Source: JAWKWH01 sp963669415
Lineage (GTDB): Bacteria; Pseudomonadota; Alphaproteobacteria; Rhizobiales; Rhizobiaceae
Assembly (NCBI GenBank): GCA_963669415.2
Contig: CAXXPS010000002.1
Coordinates: forward strand, 1-64,000
Reading direction: 5' to 3'
DNA length: 64,000 nucleotides
The notes below the pieces were generated by a model. That model saw only the letters and a program-made list of their open reading frames with translations, searched no databases and was not told the origin of the DNA. Both the position numbers and the translations under genes were made by a program. Within the stretch, counting starts at the first letter, position 1; every line of letters begins with the position of its first letter. Below are positions 8,010-17,716 of the stretch, piece after piece.

Positions 8010-8420
8010 ATGCCCACACGACAATTCGACGCGCCTTCGCAAGACAAGCAGTTGCTTGAGGCGGGCAGCCGTTTCACGCCACGGTTCGATGACAAGGGCC
8101 TGATTTGCGCTGTGGTGTCATCGGCCGATGACGGCGAACCGCTGATGGTCGCCTATATGAACGCCGAAGCGCTGGCGTTGAGCCTGGAAACGGGAATTGC
8201 CCATTTCTGGTCGCGCTCGCGCAAGATGCTTTGGAAAAAGGGCGAAACTTCGGGAAACCTGTTGCAGATTTCCGAGATCCGCACCGATTGCGACCAGGAT
8301 GTCTTGTGGCTGACGGTCTCGGTCGCGGGAGATGGTGCCGCTTGCCATACTGGCAGAAGGTCCTGTTTTTACCGGGTTGTGGAGCGCGACGGCCAGACTT
8401 TGCTGATGCCTGAAACCTGA
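8010..8420 (+). CDS. hisI: Phosphoribosyl-AMP cyclohydrolase
   Basis: Third step of histidine synthesis: opens the purine ring of phosphoribosyl-AMP. The ATG at 8010 gives 136 residues, the size of the monofunctional enzyme, with no HisE domain. Diagnostic parts are LMVAYMNAEALALSLETG, the WKKGETSGN segment, the Mg-binding DCDQD motif, and the Zn-binding C of ACHTGRRSCFYR. It follows folE with an 11-bp gap, an arrangement common in Rhizobiales. Confidence 0.96.
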   Translation: MPTRQFDAPSQDKQLLEAGSRFTPRFDDKGLICAVVSSADDGEPLMVAYMNAEALALSLETGIAHFWSRSRKMLWKKGETSGNLLQISEIRTDCDQDVLWLTVSVAGDGAACHTGRRSCFYRVVERDGQTLLMPET

Positions 8421-8544
8421 AAACACGCGCCTATCGCCAAGATTTTACCCGATTTGTGCCCTTTGGCACGGTTAATGCTTCACAAACAGCTTATTTACCC
8501 TTCTGATAGGCAACCGGTACCATAATGGGGCAGTTGAACAGGAG

Positions 8545-9537
8545 ATGGCGATGCTCGACTGGGCATCAAAACTGACGAGACAGGAACAACGGGATCACGA
8601 TGCTTCGCTCCCGTCGGACGTTTCCGCGCTGCCTCCACCTGAAATCGACATTCCCAAGCCCGGTATCGCACTGGCGCTGGGCGGCGGCGCTGCCCGCGGC
8701 TGGGCCCATATCGGCGTTCTGAAGGCGCTTGATGAAGCCGGGATCAACATCAACATGATTGCCGGCACTTCCATCGGCGCGCTGGTTGGCGGCTGCTATC
8801 TGGCCGGGCGGCTGGACGAATTGGAAGATTTCGCGCGCAGCCTGACCAAGCGGCGCATATTCGGGTTTTTCGACCTGACTTTCCGCGGCAACGGCCTTTT
8901 GGGCGGCATGCGGCTCGACGCCCGCATGCAGGAACATCTGGCTGACGTGAATTTCGACGATCTGTCGAAGCCGTTTATCTGTGTTGCGACCGAAATCGGA
9001 ACCGGCCACGAAATCTGGTTGTCCAGCGGCAACCTCATCACCGCGATGCGGGCGTCCTATGCCCTGCCGGGCGTGTTTGAGCCGGTGACTTGCAATGGCC
9101 GGGTGTTGATCGACGGCGCGATGGTCAATCCGGTGCCGGTGTCTGTCTGCCGCGCTCATGAGCAGCATTTGGTCGTGGCTGTGAACCTGCACTACGACTG
9201 CTTCGGACGCGCTGCCGTCATCAAGCATTCAGCAGGCGGGGACGAAGTCGTCATGCAGGAAAATCCGGTCAACGGTAACGGCAAGACGGCCAATACCGGC
9301 GACAAGGAAATGCGGCTCGGTATTACCGGTGTGATGGTCGAAGCCTTCAACATCATCCAGGACCGTATTACGCGGGCGCGGCTGGCCGGCGATCCGCCCG
9401 ACATGTCTTTGCAGCCGAAACTGTCGCATGTCGGCCTGTCGGAATTCCACCGCGCCGACGAAGCGATCGACGTCGGCTACGAAACCACCATGGCGCAGAT
9501 CGCAGATCTCGAGCGCATGCAGTTGGCGCTCGGGTGA
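8545..9537 (+). CDS. Patatin-like phospholipase (RssA-type)
   Basis: A 330-residue predicted serine hydrolase of the patatin family. The oxyanion-hole loop GGGAARGWAHIG, the nucleophile elbow GTSIGA (Gly-x-Ser-x-Gly) and the catalytic DGA (in LIDGAMVNPVPV) are all present, so the Ser-Asp dyad is intact. No signal peptide is seen, so a cytoplasmic or membrane-peripheral location is likely. AGGAG sits directly before the first ATG (8545) and six bases before a second in-frame ATG (8551), which is therefore the better start. Confidence 0.92.
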   Translation: MAMLDWASKLTRQEQRDHDASLPSDVSALPPPEIDIPKPGIALALGGGAARGWAHIGVLKALDEAGININMIAGTSIGALVGGCYLAGRLDELEDFARSLTKRRIFGFFDLTFRGNGLLGGMRLDARMQEHLADVNFDDLSKPFICVATEIGTGHEIWLSSGNLITAMRASYALPGVFEPVTCNGRVLIDGAMVNPVPVSVCRAHEQHLVVAVNLHYDCFGRAAVIKHSAGGDEVVMQENPVNGNGKTANTGDKEMRLGITGVMVEAFNIIQDRITRARLAGDPPDMSLQPKLSHVGLSEFHRADEAIDVGYETTMAQIADLERMQLALG

Positions 9538-9597
9538 ACAGGACCAATCGATAAAGCAGCGTCTTTTCAGCTACATCTACTGCCAGCCGGTATTATT

Positions 9598-10428
9598 TCA
9601 GCGTATTGCGATCACCGCCTGTGTGTATTCTGAAGGCATGCGCACGGATCCATCGGTGGCAGTATTGAACTCGTGCACGAGGCTCAACATGTCATGGGCC
9701 AGCAATTGTTCACCCTCCGGCCCAATTTTCTCAAAAGCCTTGTGAACCAGTCCATAATAGGTTCTGAAATAGCTCACGAAATGCTCTGCCGAATGGAACC
9801 GCCAGTTATAGTCCTTGCGAGCCATTGTCATGGAACTGGATGCCGCCTCGAAATGTTCGGTAAGCCACTCTTCCCTGCCCCAGTTTGCCGGTGCCTTGAA
9901 ACCTGGCGAAGCCGACATGTGGCTGCCAACCAACCGGCACAAACGCCCTATGAAACTGCGCGGGGTCCAGCTGGCCAGCGCGATCTTGCCGCCGGGTTTG
10001 CACACGCGAATGAGTTCCGCCGCCGTCGCCTGCTGGTCAGGAGCGAACATGGATCCAAAGGTAGATATGATGCCATCAAAACTGTTACCGGCAAATGGCA
10101 GGTTCTGGGCATCGGCAATCTTGAATTCGATCTCAAGATCTTCTGCCTCGGCGCGCTCACGACCCTTATCGAGCAATGATTGCACATAATCGGTGGATGT
10201 CACTTCACAAAAACGGCGCGCGACGGCGAGCGACGCATTGCCATTGCCTGCAGCGATATCGAGAATTCTGGATCCCGGAGCGAAATCGGCCGCTTCTGCA
10301 AGTTCCTCACCCGTAATCTGCAGCCGGACACCTATTCTGGCGTAGTCGACCGAAGACCAGGACTTATTGAGCCTTTCGTTCCATTTCACATAGTTCGGGT
10401 TCTTGTCGATATTGACCGCGATGTTCAT
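9598..10428 (-). CDS. Class I SAM-dependent methyltransferase
   Basis: A 276-residue protein with the UbiE/Methyltransf_11-25 core. The SAM-binding motif I is ILDIAAGNGNASLAVARR (about residues 54-71), motif II reads IADAQNLPFAGNSFDGIIST, and the post-motif GGKIALASWTP is typical. The substrate cannot be read from sequence. The start ATG has AAGGAA six bases upstream. Single gene, divergent from the osmC-like gene. Confidence 0.88.
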   Translation of the reverse strand: MNIAVNIDKNPNYVKWNERLNKSWSSVDYARIGVRLQITGEELAEAADFAPGSRILDIAAGNGNASLAVARRFCEVTSTDYVQSLLDKGRERAEAEDLEIEFKIADAQNLPFAGNSFDGIISTFGSMFAPDQQATAAELIRVCKPGGKIALASWTPRSFIGRLCRLVGSHMSASPGFKAPANWGREEWLTEHFEAASSSMTMARKDYNWRFHSAEHFVSYFRTYYGLVHKAFEKIGPEGEQLLAHDMLSLVHEFNTATDGSVRMPSEYTQAVIAIR

Positions 10429-10834
10429 GACCGTTCCTTCCGGGAAATTACATATGCAATTCGATGCGCGCGAACTTCTGCGCTCACTGTTTCATTCGGA
10501 CAACAAAATCCCGGGCTTTTTGTTTCAATTGTAAACGCAGCGCCGAAAAGCCAATTAAACTTTAATTTACAGCCACTTATGTCATTCCAAACGTGAAGGA
10601 ATCACCCCGGAACACTCCCTGGCAGCACAATTCGGGCATCTCTGCCACGGTATCGCGGAGCCCAGAACTTCGGGATTCCCGGACCGTTTTTTATGGCTGC
10701 GAAGGGTGCGAATTCGGCCGTCAGCGCCGGCGATACAATTGAAACAATTCAGCCTTTTTGGCGAAATCCGACTGAAATGTTGAACCTGCAAACAGACCCG
10801 GCCAGACACACAACCAACTGAGAGGAACTCCCAA
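10429..10834. other. Intergenic region, methyltransferase / OsmC
   Basis: These 406 bases hold no gene I can support. Frames that cross it lack any recognisable domain. A short imperfect dyad centred on CCCGGG (10503-10523, ACAAAA left arm, TTTTTGT right arm) is the only clear structure. The OsmC ribosome-binding site GAGGAA lies at 10821-10826. Confidence 0.4.
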
Positions 10835-11410
10835 ATGACCATGAACACACAAGAAATGACAACGCCCACTGTGAACAATGGCGTCAATGTCGAAGCGATC
10901 CTTGGCGCAAGAGAAGCATTGGAAGCTGCACCCCAGGCGGCACAGTTCAAGTGGCGCGCTGAATGCAGCTGGGTCGATGGCACGCAAAGCCAATCGACCG
11001 TCAGCGGATTTTTCGGATTGGGCGAAGAGCAAAGCCGCGGCAAGAAATTTACCGTTGATGCCGATCACCCGGAAGTCTTTGCAGCAAACGATATGGCTCC
11101 GACGCCGGTTGAAATCGTTCTTTCGGCACTCGCCAGCTGCCTTACCGCAGGTGTCGCCTCTGTTGCACAAAACCGCGGCATCCAGCTGAATTCGGTGACC
11201 GCCATGGTCGAGGGTGACATGGACCTGCAGGGCATTCTCGGTATCGACAGCGATGTTCGCAACGGTTTCAGCGCCATCCGCGTGATGTTCAATATTGATG
11301 CCGATGCCAGCGACGACGATATCAAGGCGCTTGTTGCACAGTCGCAAAAGCGTTCTGCCGTATTCGACATCATCACCAATCCGACCAACGTATTCGTTGA
11401 CGTCAACTGA
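10835..11410 (+). CDS. OsmC/Ohr family protein
   Basis: A 191-residue OsmC-like protein, about 50 residues longer than classical OsmC because of an N-terminal extension of about 40 residues. The core has FAANDMAPTPVEIVLSALASCLTAGVAS with the redox Cys that OsmC/Ohr proteins use for peroxide reduction. The other Cys near the N-terminal half (AECSWVDG) is outside the standard position, so peroxidase activity is uncertain. It is followed 37 bp downstream by a flavin monooxygenase-like gene, a pair seen in sulfur- or thiol-related clusters. Confidence 0.85.
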   Translation: MTMNTQEMTTPTVNNGVNVEAILGAREALEAAPQAAQFKWRAECSWVDGTQSQSTVSGFFGLGEEQSRGKKFTVDADHPEVFAANDMAPTPVEIVLSALASCLTAGVASVAQNRGIQLNSVTAMVEGDMDLQGILGIDSDVRNGFSAIRVMFNIDADASDDDIKALVAQSQKRSAVFDIITNPTNVFVDVN

Positions 11411-11447
11411 TCGTCAAAATGAAGCCCGGCCACACGGAGCAGGTATC

Positions 11448-12683
11448 GTGAAATATGTAACCACACTTATTATCGGTGCCGGCCAGGCCGGGCTGGCCAT
11501 GAGCAAACACCTTGCCGACCGTTCCATCGACCATGTGTTGCTGGAACGCGGCAAGGTCGCAAATTCCTGGCAGACTGAACGCTGGGATTCACTGCGCTTG
11601 CTGACCCCCAACTGGCAAAGCCGTCTGCCTGGGTTTGACTATGATGGCGCCCATCCCGACGACTACATGGATATGCCGCAGGTGGTGAATTACCTGCAAA
11701 CCTACGCCCGGGCCACCGATGCGCCGGTGCAGGAAGAGACAACTGTGCTGTCGGTGCGCCGGACCTACAATGGATATATCGTCCAGACCGATCAGGACAG
11801 CTGGAATTGCCAGACGCTGGTGCTGGCGAACGGGGCCTGCAACATTGCAAGCGTTCCAAAAATTTCCGAAGCCATCCCCGCTTCGATCCGGCAACTGTCA
11901 CCGCTTGACTACAAGAATCCAGGCGATTTGGAAGAAGGCGGCGTGCTTGTCGTTGGCGCATCGGCAACCGGCGTTCAACTTGCCAGGGAAATTCGTGCCA
12001 GCGGGCGTGACGTGACAATATCGGTCGGCGAACATATCCGTGTGCCCCGCCGTTACCGTGACCGCGACATCAAGTGGTGGATGGAAGTTACGGGCATACT
12101 TGGTACCAACTATCGCGAAATCGATGACATCAAGCGCGTGCGGAAGCTCCCTTCCCTGCAGCTTGTCGGATCACATGAGGGCATGCTCGACCTCAATACC
12201 CTTTCCGATGAGGGTGTGGAGATTGTTGGCCGTGTTGCCGGTCTGCACAATGATCAGCTGCAGTTTTCAGGCTCGCTGGCGAATATGTGCGCCATGGCTG
12301 ACCTGAAGATGAACCGGTTGCTGGAGTCCATCGACCAATGGGCGCTGGAGCACGGCTACAGCAATGGAGCTCCGCCGCACCGGTTTGAACCTACGTCAAT
12401 CAATACCAACCCTGTATTGAGCATGAAGCTAAAGGATTCCGGCATTAAGACGATCCTGTGGGCAACCGGATACAGACCGGATTATTCCTGGCTCGATGTT
12501 CCCATCCTCGACCACAAGGGAGCCATCAAACACGATGGTGGTGTTGTCGATTCACCGGGAATGTACGTGCTCGGCCTGCCGTTCCTGCGGACGCGCAAGT
12601 CCACGTTGATCGATGGTGTCGGCGATGATGCTGAATACCTGGCTGACCACCTTGCCGCTTCATTGAGCCGGGTTGCCGCATAG
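11448..12683 (+). CDS. FAD/NAD(P)-dependent monooxygenase-like oxidoreductase
   Basis: A GTG start at 11448 is chosen because GGAGCAGG precedes it and the FAD-binding GAGQAGLAMS then falls at residues 9-18. The 411-residue product has a second Rossmann motif GASATGVQLAREI for NADPH near residue 167 and a late ATGYRPDYSWL motif, as in flavin-containing monooxygenases and CzcO-type proteins. It is probably co-transcribed with the OsmC gene. Substrate unknown; cytoplasmic. Confidence 0.87.
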   Translation: MKYVTTLIIGAGQAGLAMSKHLADRSIDHVLLERGKVANSWQTERWDSLRLLTPNWQSRLPGFDYDGAHPDDYMDMPQVVNYLQTYARATDAPVQEETTVLSVRRTYNGYIVQTDQDSWNCQTLVLANGACNIASVPKISEAIPASIRQLSPLDYKNPGDLEEGGVLVVGASATGVQLAREIRASGRDVTISVGEHIRVPRRYRDRDIKWWMEVTGILGTNYREIDDIKRVRKLPSLQLVGSHEGMLDLNTLSDEGVEIVGRVAGLHNDQLQFSGSLANMCAMADLKMNRLLESIDQWALEHGYSNGAPPHRFEPTSINTNPVLSMKLKDSGIKTILWATGYRPDYSWLDVPILDHKGAIKHDGGVVDSPGMYVLGLPFLRTRKSTLIDGVGDDAEYLADHLAASLSRVAA

Positions 12684-12856
12684 CGCCAACGGGGCGCGTG
12701 ACCGGGTCAAATTTGGCGTATCGAAGGCGCTCGGAGAGCGCCATCTGCATCGTCAGGATGAACGCAACTAGCGCCGTACCGCAAAGGTGCAGAAGACAAA
12801 TCTCAAGCGCAGGCAACTGGCATTAGCGTGGGCAAAACACTGCCCGAAGCGCACTA

Positions 12857-15800
12857 CTATTGCGGCTTTTTATCAAGCCGATAGGCTTTCCGGTTCAGAT
12901 ACAGATTCAACCTTTCTTCCGCCCCTTCGATTTCAATCTCTTGAACCTTGGCCATCTCGATTGATTTCTGCTGGGCATTGACTGCTTGTTGATATTGACC
13001 CAGCTCGGCATGGGCTGCCGCGAGCGTGTCCAGATTGTAGGCAGAATCGGGCTTCACTTTCACCGCCCGTTTGGCGAATTCCAAAGCCTGCGCGCCGTCG
13101 CGGATTTGCTCAAGCGGTGCAGTCGCCCGGATCCAGGCAATATCGTTGAGGGCCCAAGGATCTTTCGGGTCAATTTCCAATGCCTTGAAGTTGTCAGCGA
13201 TTGCGAGCTCATATTCGCCCAGTTTCTGATAGGTGTAGCCACGCCGGCGATAGGCCCAGCCATATTTCGGGTTGAGCTCGATTGCATTGCTGAAATCCGT
13301 GACGGCCAGGTCGTAACGTTCCCAATCCAGATAGGTCCAACCGCGATGAGCAATCGCCCAATCGTCGTTTGGATCGATCTCGATCGCTTTGGTGAAATCG
13401 CGAATTGCGAGTTCGAACTTGTTCTGCTGCCTGTATGTCTCTCCGCGTTGAGAGATTGCCCAATCATAGTCGGGATCAATTTCGATCGCTTTGGTGAAGT
13501 CGGCAACTGCCCGTTCGTAGTCTTCCAGTTCCCGGTGGGTCAGACCGCGTTGGCCGTAAGCCCACTTGTAGTCAGGATCAATTTCGACCGCCCGCGATAA
13601 ATCTTCAATCGAGTTTTCCAGATTACCCAATTTCCGGTACGTGATGCCCCGACGGGCAAGAACCCAATCATATTCGGGGTCGATCTCCAGCGCCCGGGTA
13701 AAATCCGCGACGGCCAAGTGGAAGAGTCTTTGTTTTCTGTAGGTATCGCCGCGTTGGGCGAAAGCCCAATCGTAATCCGCATCAATCTCGATTGCGCGGG
13801 TGAAATCAATGACCGCAAGAATGTGGTTGTTCATTTCCCGATGCGTCTTCCCGCGAACCACAAGAGCCCACGGATATTCGGGTACGAGCTCGATCGCTTT
13901 GTTGAGATCAACAATCGCAGGCTGGCGGTTTTTCAACTTTCGCTTGGTTTCACCGCGAAGCGCATAAGCCCATGCGTAGTCCGGATCCAATTCAATCGCC
14001 TTGTCAAAATCGGCAAGGGCAAGTTCATATTTCTTCAGCTTCCGGCGCGCTTCCCCCCGCTCGGCAAATGCCCAGTCCAACTCAGGATTAAGCTCGGTAG
14101 CTTTCGTCAGGTCGGCGATGCCCAGATCGTATTTCTCTTGCCTTCGATAAGTCTTTCCACGGTGGGCGTAGGCCAATTCGTGGTGCGGATACATCTTAAT
14201 GGCGGCAGTGAAGTCGGTAATCGCCAATTGGAACTTGTCGAGCCCCACATAGGCCTCTCCGCGTCCGATCCGGGCCCAAAAACCGGCGTCGTACTCTGCA
14301 TCGCCGGTGGCGTCATCAGGATCGGGCTGCTGATTGATCGCCTTGCCAAACCATTTGATTGATTCTTCGAGATCCCGATCGACAACAACTCCGTTCCGGT
14401 AAAATTGGCCAACGTTGTGCTGCGCCATCGCGTAGCCGTTGTCTGCCGCCTTGCGATACAGCTCCAGTGCCCGCTCGTTGTCCCTTGGAACACCATTTCC
14501 GGCTTCGTACATGTAGCCGAGCGTTGTCTGGGCACCACCATGTTCCTGATCGGCTGCCTTGCGCAGCCACTTCAGAGCCTCTTCATAATCAACGTCGGTT
14601 CCAACACCTTCATGATACAACCAACCCAGATCACTCTGGGCACTGGAATAGCCTTGCTCAGCGGCCTTGCGGTACCATTTTATCGCTTCAGATTTGTCCT
14701 GCCCTACACCCTCGCCATGATCATACATCGTTGCAAGGTTGTATTGTCCCTTGTCATGCCCTTGCTCGGCGGCTTTTCGGTACCATTTCACCGCCTCGGT
14801 ATCGTCTTCCTCGATGCCCTCTCCAAACTGATACATCCAGCCGAGATTGTTTTCGGCATACTTGTTTCCCTGCTCGGCGGCCTTCCGGTACCACTTCACT
14901 GCCTCTTCATTGTTTTCAGCAACCCCTTTGCCGTGATCGAGCATCCATCCGAGATTGTTTTGAGCGCCGTCGAGCCCCTGCTCTGCCGCCAGGCGGTATA
15001 GTCTCACAGCTTCGGCATTATCCTCAGCGAGACCTTCGCCTTCGTCATACATCCTGCCGAGATTGTATTGTGCCTTGTCGTGCCCCTGCGCGACCGACCG
15101 CCGGTACCATTTGATCGCCTCGGCATCGTTTTCCTCGATTCCCTCTCCATGCTGATACATCCAGCCGAGATTGTTTTCGGCATGCTTGTTGCCCTGTTCG
15201 GCGGCTTTCCGGTACCACCTCACTGCCTCTTCATTGTTTTCGGCAATCCCTACGCCGTGATCGAGCATCCATCCGAGATTGTTTTGAGCACCGTCGAGCC
15301 CCTGCTCGGCAGCTTTACGGTACCAAATCACCGCCAGTTCGTTGTTTTCGGCAACCCCTTCGCCGTTATCGTAGCTCCATCCGAGATCAAATTGGGCGGC
15401 AGCATGTCCCTGTTCAGCTGCCTTGCGATACCAATTCAGCGCCTCCGATAGGTCTTTCGAGACGCCTTCACCCTGGTCGTACATCTGCGCGAGATTATAT
15501 TGGCCATGATCATGGCCCCGATCAGCAGATCGGCGAAACCACTTTACCGCCTCGACGTCATCTTCCGAAACACCCTCACCGTAACGGTACATCCAACCGA
15601 GGTTGTTTTGAGCAAACGCGTTGCCCTGCTCGGCAGATTTTCGATACCATTTGACGGCCTCTGCATTGTCTTCAGCGACGCCTTCGCCATTGTCATACAT
15701 CCAGCCCAGATTGTTTTGCGCCCTGTTGTGGCCCTGTTCGGCTGCCATGCGATACCATTTCATCGCCCGTCTTGGATCCGTGAACACGCCTTTTCCGAAT

Positions 15801-15988
15801 TCGTAAATGATGCCCAATTCGAACTGAGCGTCAGCGCTGCCTCTTTCGGCCACCGAGATGAGGGACTTCAGATCGTTTGGCGCGGCGCGGTCCGAATTGA
15901 GATGCGAACCGTTTTCGCGAGCGGTCGCCTGTGCGACAATTGCTGACAGGACTATCGTCGAGAACAAAGCAGTGCGGGTAGGCTTCAT
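12857..15988 (-). CDS. Giant Sel1-repeat plus TPR protein, exported
   Basis: The start ATG at 15988 gives 1043 residues beginning with a Sec-type signal peptide (KPTRTALFSTIVLSAIVAQATA); a TTG six codons earlier is possible. I count 14 Sel1 repeats of 36 residues, each close to AQNNLGWMYxxGEGVxEDxxEAVKWYRKAAEQG, then a linker and about 12-13 TPR units of 34 residues with a recurring WAxxxRGxTYRK start. Sel1 and TPR solenoids are protein-binding scaffolds; no enzyme domain is present. Repeats 6-8 and 9-11 form a tandem super-unit (324 bp). Likely periplasmic or secreted; binding partner unknown. Confidence 0.9.
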   Translation of the reverse strand: MKPTRTALFSTIVLSAIVAQATARENGSHLNSDRAAPNDLKSLISVAERGSADAQFELGIIYEFGKGVFTDPRRAMKWYRMAAEQGHNRAQNNLGWMYDNGEGVAEDNAEAVKWYRKSAEQGNAFAQNNLGWMYRYGEGVSEDDVEAVKWFRRSADRGHDHGQYNLAQMYDQGEGVSKDLSEALNWYRKAAEQGHAAAQFDLGWSYDNGEGVAENNELAVIWYRKAAEQGLDGAQNNLGWMLDHGVGIAENNEEAVRWYRKAAEQGNKHAENNLGWMYQHGEGIEENDAEAIKWYRRSVAQGHDKAQYNLGRMYDEGEGLAEDNAEAVRLYRLAAEQGLDGAQNNLGWMLDHGKGVAENNEEAVKWYRKAAEQGNKYAENNLGWMYQFGEGIEEDDTEAVKWYRKAAEQGHDKGQYNLATMYDHGEGVGQDKSEAIKWYRKAAEQGYSSAQSDLGWLYHEGVGTDVDYEEALKWLRKAADQEHGGAQTTLGYMYEAGNGVPRDNERALELYRKAADNGYAMAQHNVGQFYRNGVVVDRDLEESIKWFGKAINQQPDPDDATGDAEYDAGFWARIGRGEAYVGLDKFQLAITDFTAAIKMYPHHELAYAHRGKTYRRQEKYDLGIADLTKATELNPELDWAFAERGEARRKLKKYELALADFDKAIELDPDYAWAYALRGETKRKLKNRQPAIVDLNKAIELVPEYPWALVVRGKTHREMNNHILAVIDFTRAIEIDADYDWAFAQRGDTYRKQRLFHLAVADFTRALEIDPEYDWVLARRGITYRKLGNLENSIEDLSRAVEIDPDYKWAYGQRGLTHRELEDYERAVADFTKAIEIDPDYDWAISQRGETYRQQNKFELAIRDFTKAIEIDPNDDWAIAHRGWTYLDWERYDLAVTDFSNAIELNPKYGWAYRRRGYTYQKLGEYELAIADNFKALEIDPKDPWALNDIAWIRATAPLEQIRDGAQALEFAKRAVKVKPDSAYNLDTLAAAHAELGQYQQAVNAQQKSIEMAKVQEIEIEGAEERLNLYLNRKAYRLDKKPQ
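14933..15580 (-). repeat. 324-bp tandem super-repeat inside the Sel1 gene
   Basis: The block that encodes GAQNNLGWMLDHG / AENNLGWMYQ / QYNL (three Sel1 units, 108 residues) occurs twice. The DNA GTGATCGAGCATCCATCCGA is at 14933 and again at 15257, exactly 324 bp apart. This suggests a recent in-frame duplication of three repeats. Outer limits are approximate. Confidence 0.65.
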
Positions 15989-16006
15989 AGTAATGTGCTC
16001 AGCCAA

Positions 16007-16278
16007 TATAAGTTCAGCCTAATAAACTTACGCCGCCAATCAGAGCATCCAACCTTTTGAACTTTCGCGGCGATTACAATCAGCAGTATACAACCACTCT
16101 GCGCAGTTTTACCAGATATTGCAGTACCTGGTAAAACCCGTTCAAATGGCAAATTCGGTGCCGTGCAGCGCCCGCGTCTGCTCTGCTGGCTCGCACTGCG
16201 TCGCTTTTCCCTGCTCGCCGAAGATCAAACTCCCGGCGTGCAAGAAAGATGCCATCAAGGCATGAATGTCGATACAGC
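16007..16278. other. Intergenic region without recognised gene
   Basis: Between the phosphofructokinase stop and the Sel1-protein start. It must contain the promoter of the Sel1/TPR gene. I find no supported gene, RNA or repeat. Confidence 0.35.
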
Positions 16279-17433
16279 CTAGCGCAAATACAGCGGCGTC
16301 CCTTCGACCCTGGCAATTGCCGGGCGATAATTTTCAACGTCGTACATTCCCTCGACATCCACCCGGTGGGCGCCTTTCGTGCTGATGTCTGCCGGCTGGG
16401 TGACATAACGGCCATCCTTGATTGCGACCATCAGGCCGCTCTTGCCTTCGCTGATCAGCTGCGTGGCCATGATCCCGTAGTTTTTCGGGACGATCAGATC
16501 GACGGCGTCCGGCGCGCCTGAGCGCAGAAGATAGCCGAGCTTCTGCGTCATGATGTTTGTGCCTGTGATCTCCTTGAGACCCGCCCCCAAACGTTCGCCG
16601 ATACCACCCAGTTTGCGATGCCCGTATGCATCAGCCTCGCCCTGTTCGATAATGCTTTCGCCGGCCACGCTGGCGCCTTCCGAAACAACGACAACCGCAT
16701 AGCTTGATGAACTGCGCGCCCGGTCCTCGCTCATGAATCCCGCAACTTTGTTCAGGTCAAACGGCACCTCGGCAATCAGGGTTCTGTCGGCATCTGTCAG
16801 ATAACCTGCGGCAAGCGCCGACAGGCCGCTATTGCGCCCGAACAGTTCGACCACAAGAAACCTTTCATGGCTTCCCGCCGCCGTCCGCAGGCGATTGATC
16901 ATTTCAACGGAACGGGTGACACAGGTCGAAAAGCCGATGCAGTAGTCTGTGCCGAACACGTCATTGTCCATCGTCTTTGGAATGCACATGACCTTCATGC
17001 CTTCGGTGTGTATCCGCGCAGCATAGGACAATGTGTCGTCGCCGCCGATGGCGATCAGAACATCGATTTTCAAGGCGTCGAACACTGAAAGCACGTGCTG
17101 GGTGACATCGACTAGCGCACCGTCATCGACCGACGATTTCTGACGCACGAAATCCGGCACATCGGCCTCTTTCATGCGCGACGGGTTGGTGCGCGACGTG
17201 TGCAGCATCGTGCCGCCGGTCCGGTCTATGCCGCGAACGCTTTCCGGTGTGAGTTCCGAGAAAGCTGATTGGCTGGCAGCCACATCGGATGGGTCGACCG
17301 ATACCGGTCCGTTCCACCCGCGCCGAAATCCCGTCACCCGCCAACCTCTGCGATGGGCTTCAAACACGATCGCCTTGATGGCCGGATTTAGGCCGGGTAC
17401 GTCGCCGCCACCCGTCAGAATTCCCAGATGCAT
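16279..17433 (-). CDS. Phosphofructokinase, PPi-dependent type
   Basis: A 384-residue group III/'long' PFK. It has the N-terminal GILTGGGDVPGLN phosphate loop, then GGDDT and PKTMDNDV. In ATP-PFK these read GGDGS and PGTIDND; Asp in place of the second Gly and Lys in PKT are the marks of pyrophosphate-dependent enzymes. ELFGRNSG and GGIGERLGAGL complete the active site. PPi-PFK works reversibly between fructose-6-phosphate and fructose-1,6-bisphosphate, in the same metabolic neighbourhood as glpX in this window. Start ATG at 17433. Confidence 0.92.
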   Translation of the reverse strand: MHLGILTGGGDVPGLNPAIKAIVFEAHRRGWRVTGFRRGWNGPVSVDPSDVAASQSAFSELTPESVRGIDRTGGTMLHTSRTNPSRMKEADVPDFVRQKSSVDDGALVDVTQHVLSVFDALKIDVLIAIGGDDTLSYAARIHTEGMKVMCIPKTMDNDVFGTDYCIGFSTCVTRSVEMINRLRTAAGSHERFLVVELFGRNSGLSALAAGYLTDADRTLIAEVPFDLNKVAGFMSEDRARSSSSYAVVVVSEGASVAGESIIEQGEADAYGHRKLGGIGERLGAGLKEITGTNIMTQKLGYLLRSGAPDAVDLIVPKNYGIMATQLISEGKSGLMVAIKDGRYVTQPADISTKGAHRVDVEGMYDVENYRPAIARVEGTPLYLR

Positions 17434-17716
17434 GCGTCTTCCTTTTGTCTTCGAGAATAGCCGGTTTGGATGCTGACCATATCATGGATCGGTGCGCCTT
17501 CCAGCCGGACAAACAGCGCAGAATGCGAGTTTTGAGCGCAGATTTCTTGTGACGGATTGAGTTGGCATTTTCTTGAAGCAACGCAAGAACGCCGCCTGAA
17601 CCTGCACTGCGTATTGACTGCCCAGCCGGATCACGCCTTCGCGCATGCGGTCTGGACCAAACCCTCCCTGGTCGGATAATTCTGGTGTTTAACTGATTTT
17701 TGGGAGAAGATATCGG

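Noticed and set aside
10582..11043. A 153-codon minus-strand frame upstream of and overlapping the OsmC gene
   Set aside because: It overlaps the 5' end of a supported gene and shows no domain or ribosome-binding site.
12986..15946. Several long open frames on the plus strand opposite the Sel1/TPR gene
   Set aside because: They are shadows of the repeat-coding minus strand, have periodic low-complexity sequence, and lack recognisable domains or ribosome-binding sites.
13000..15950. Regularly spaced DNA repeats that could look like a CRISPR array
   Set aside because: The period is 102-108 bp, in frame, and encodes Sel1/TPR units; there are no unique spacers or cas genes.
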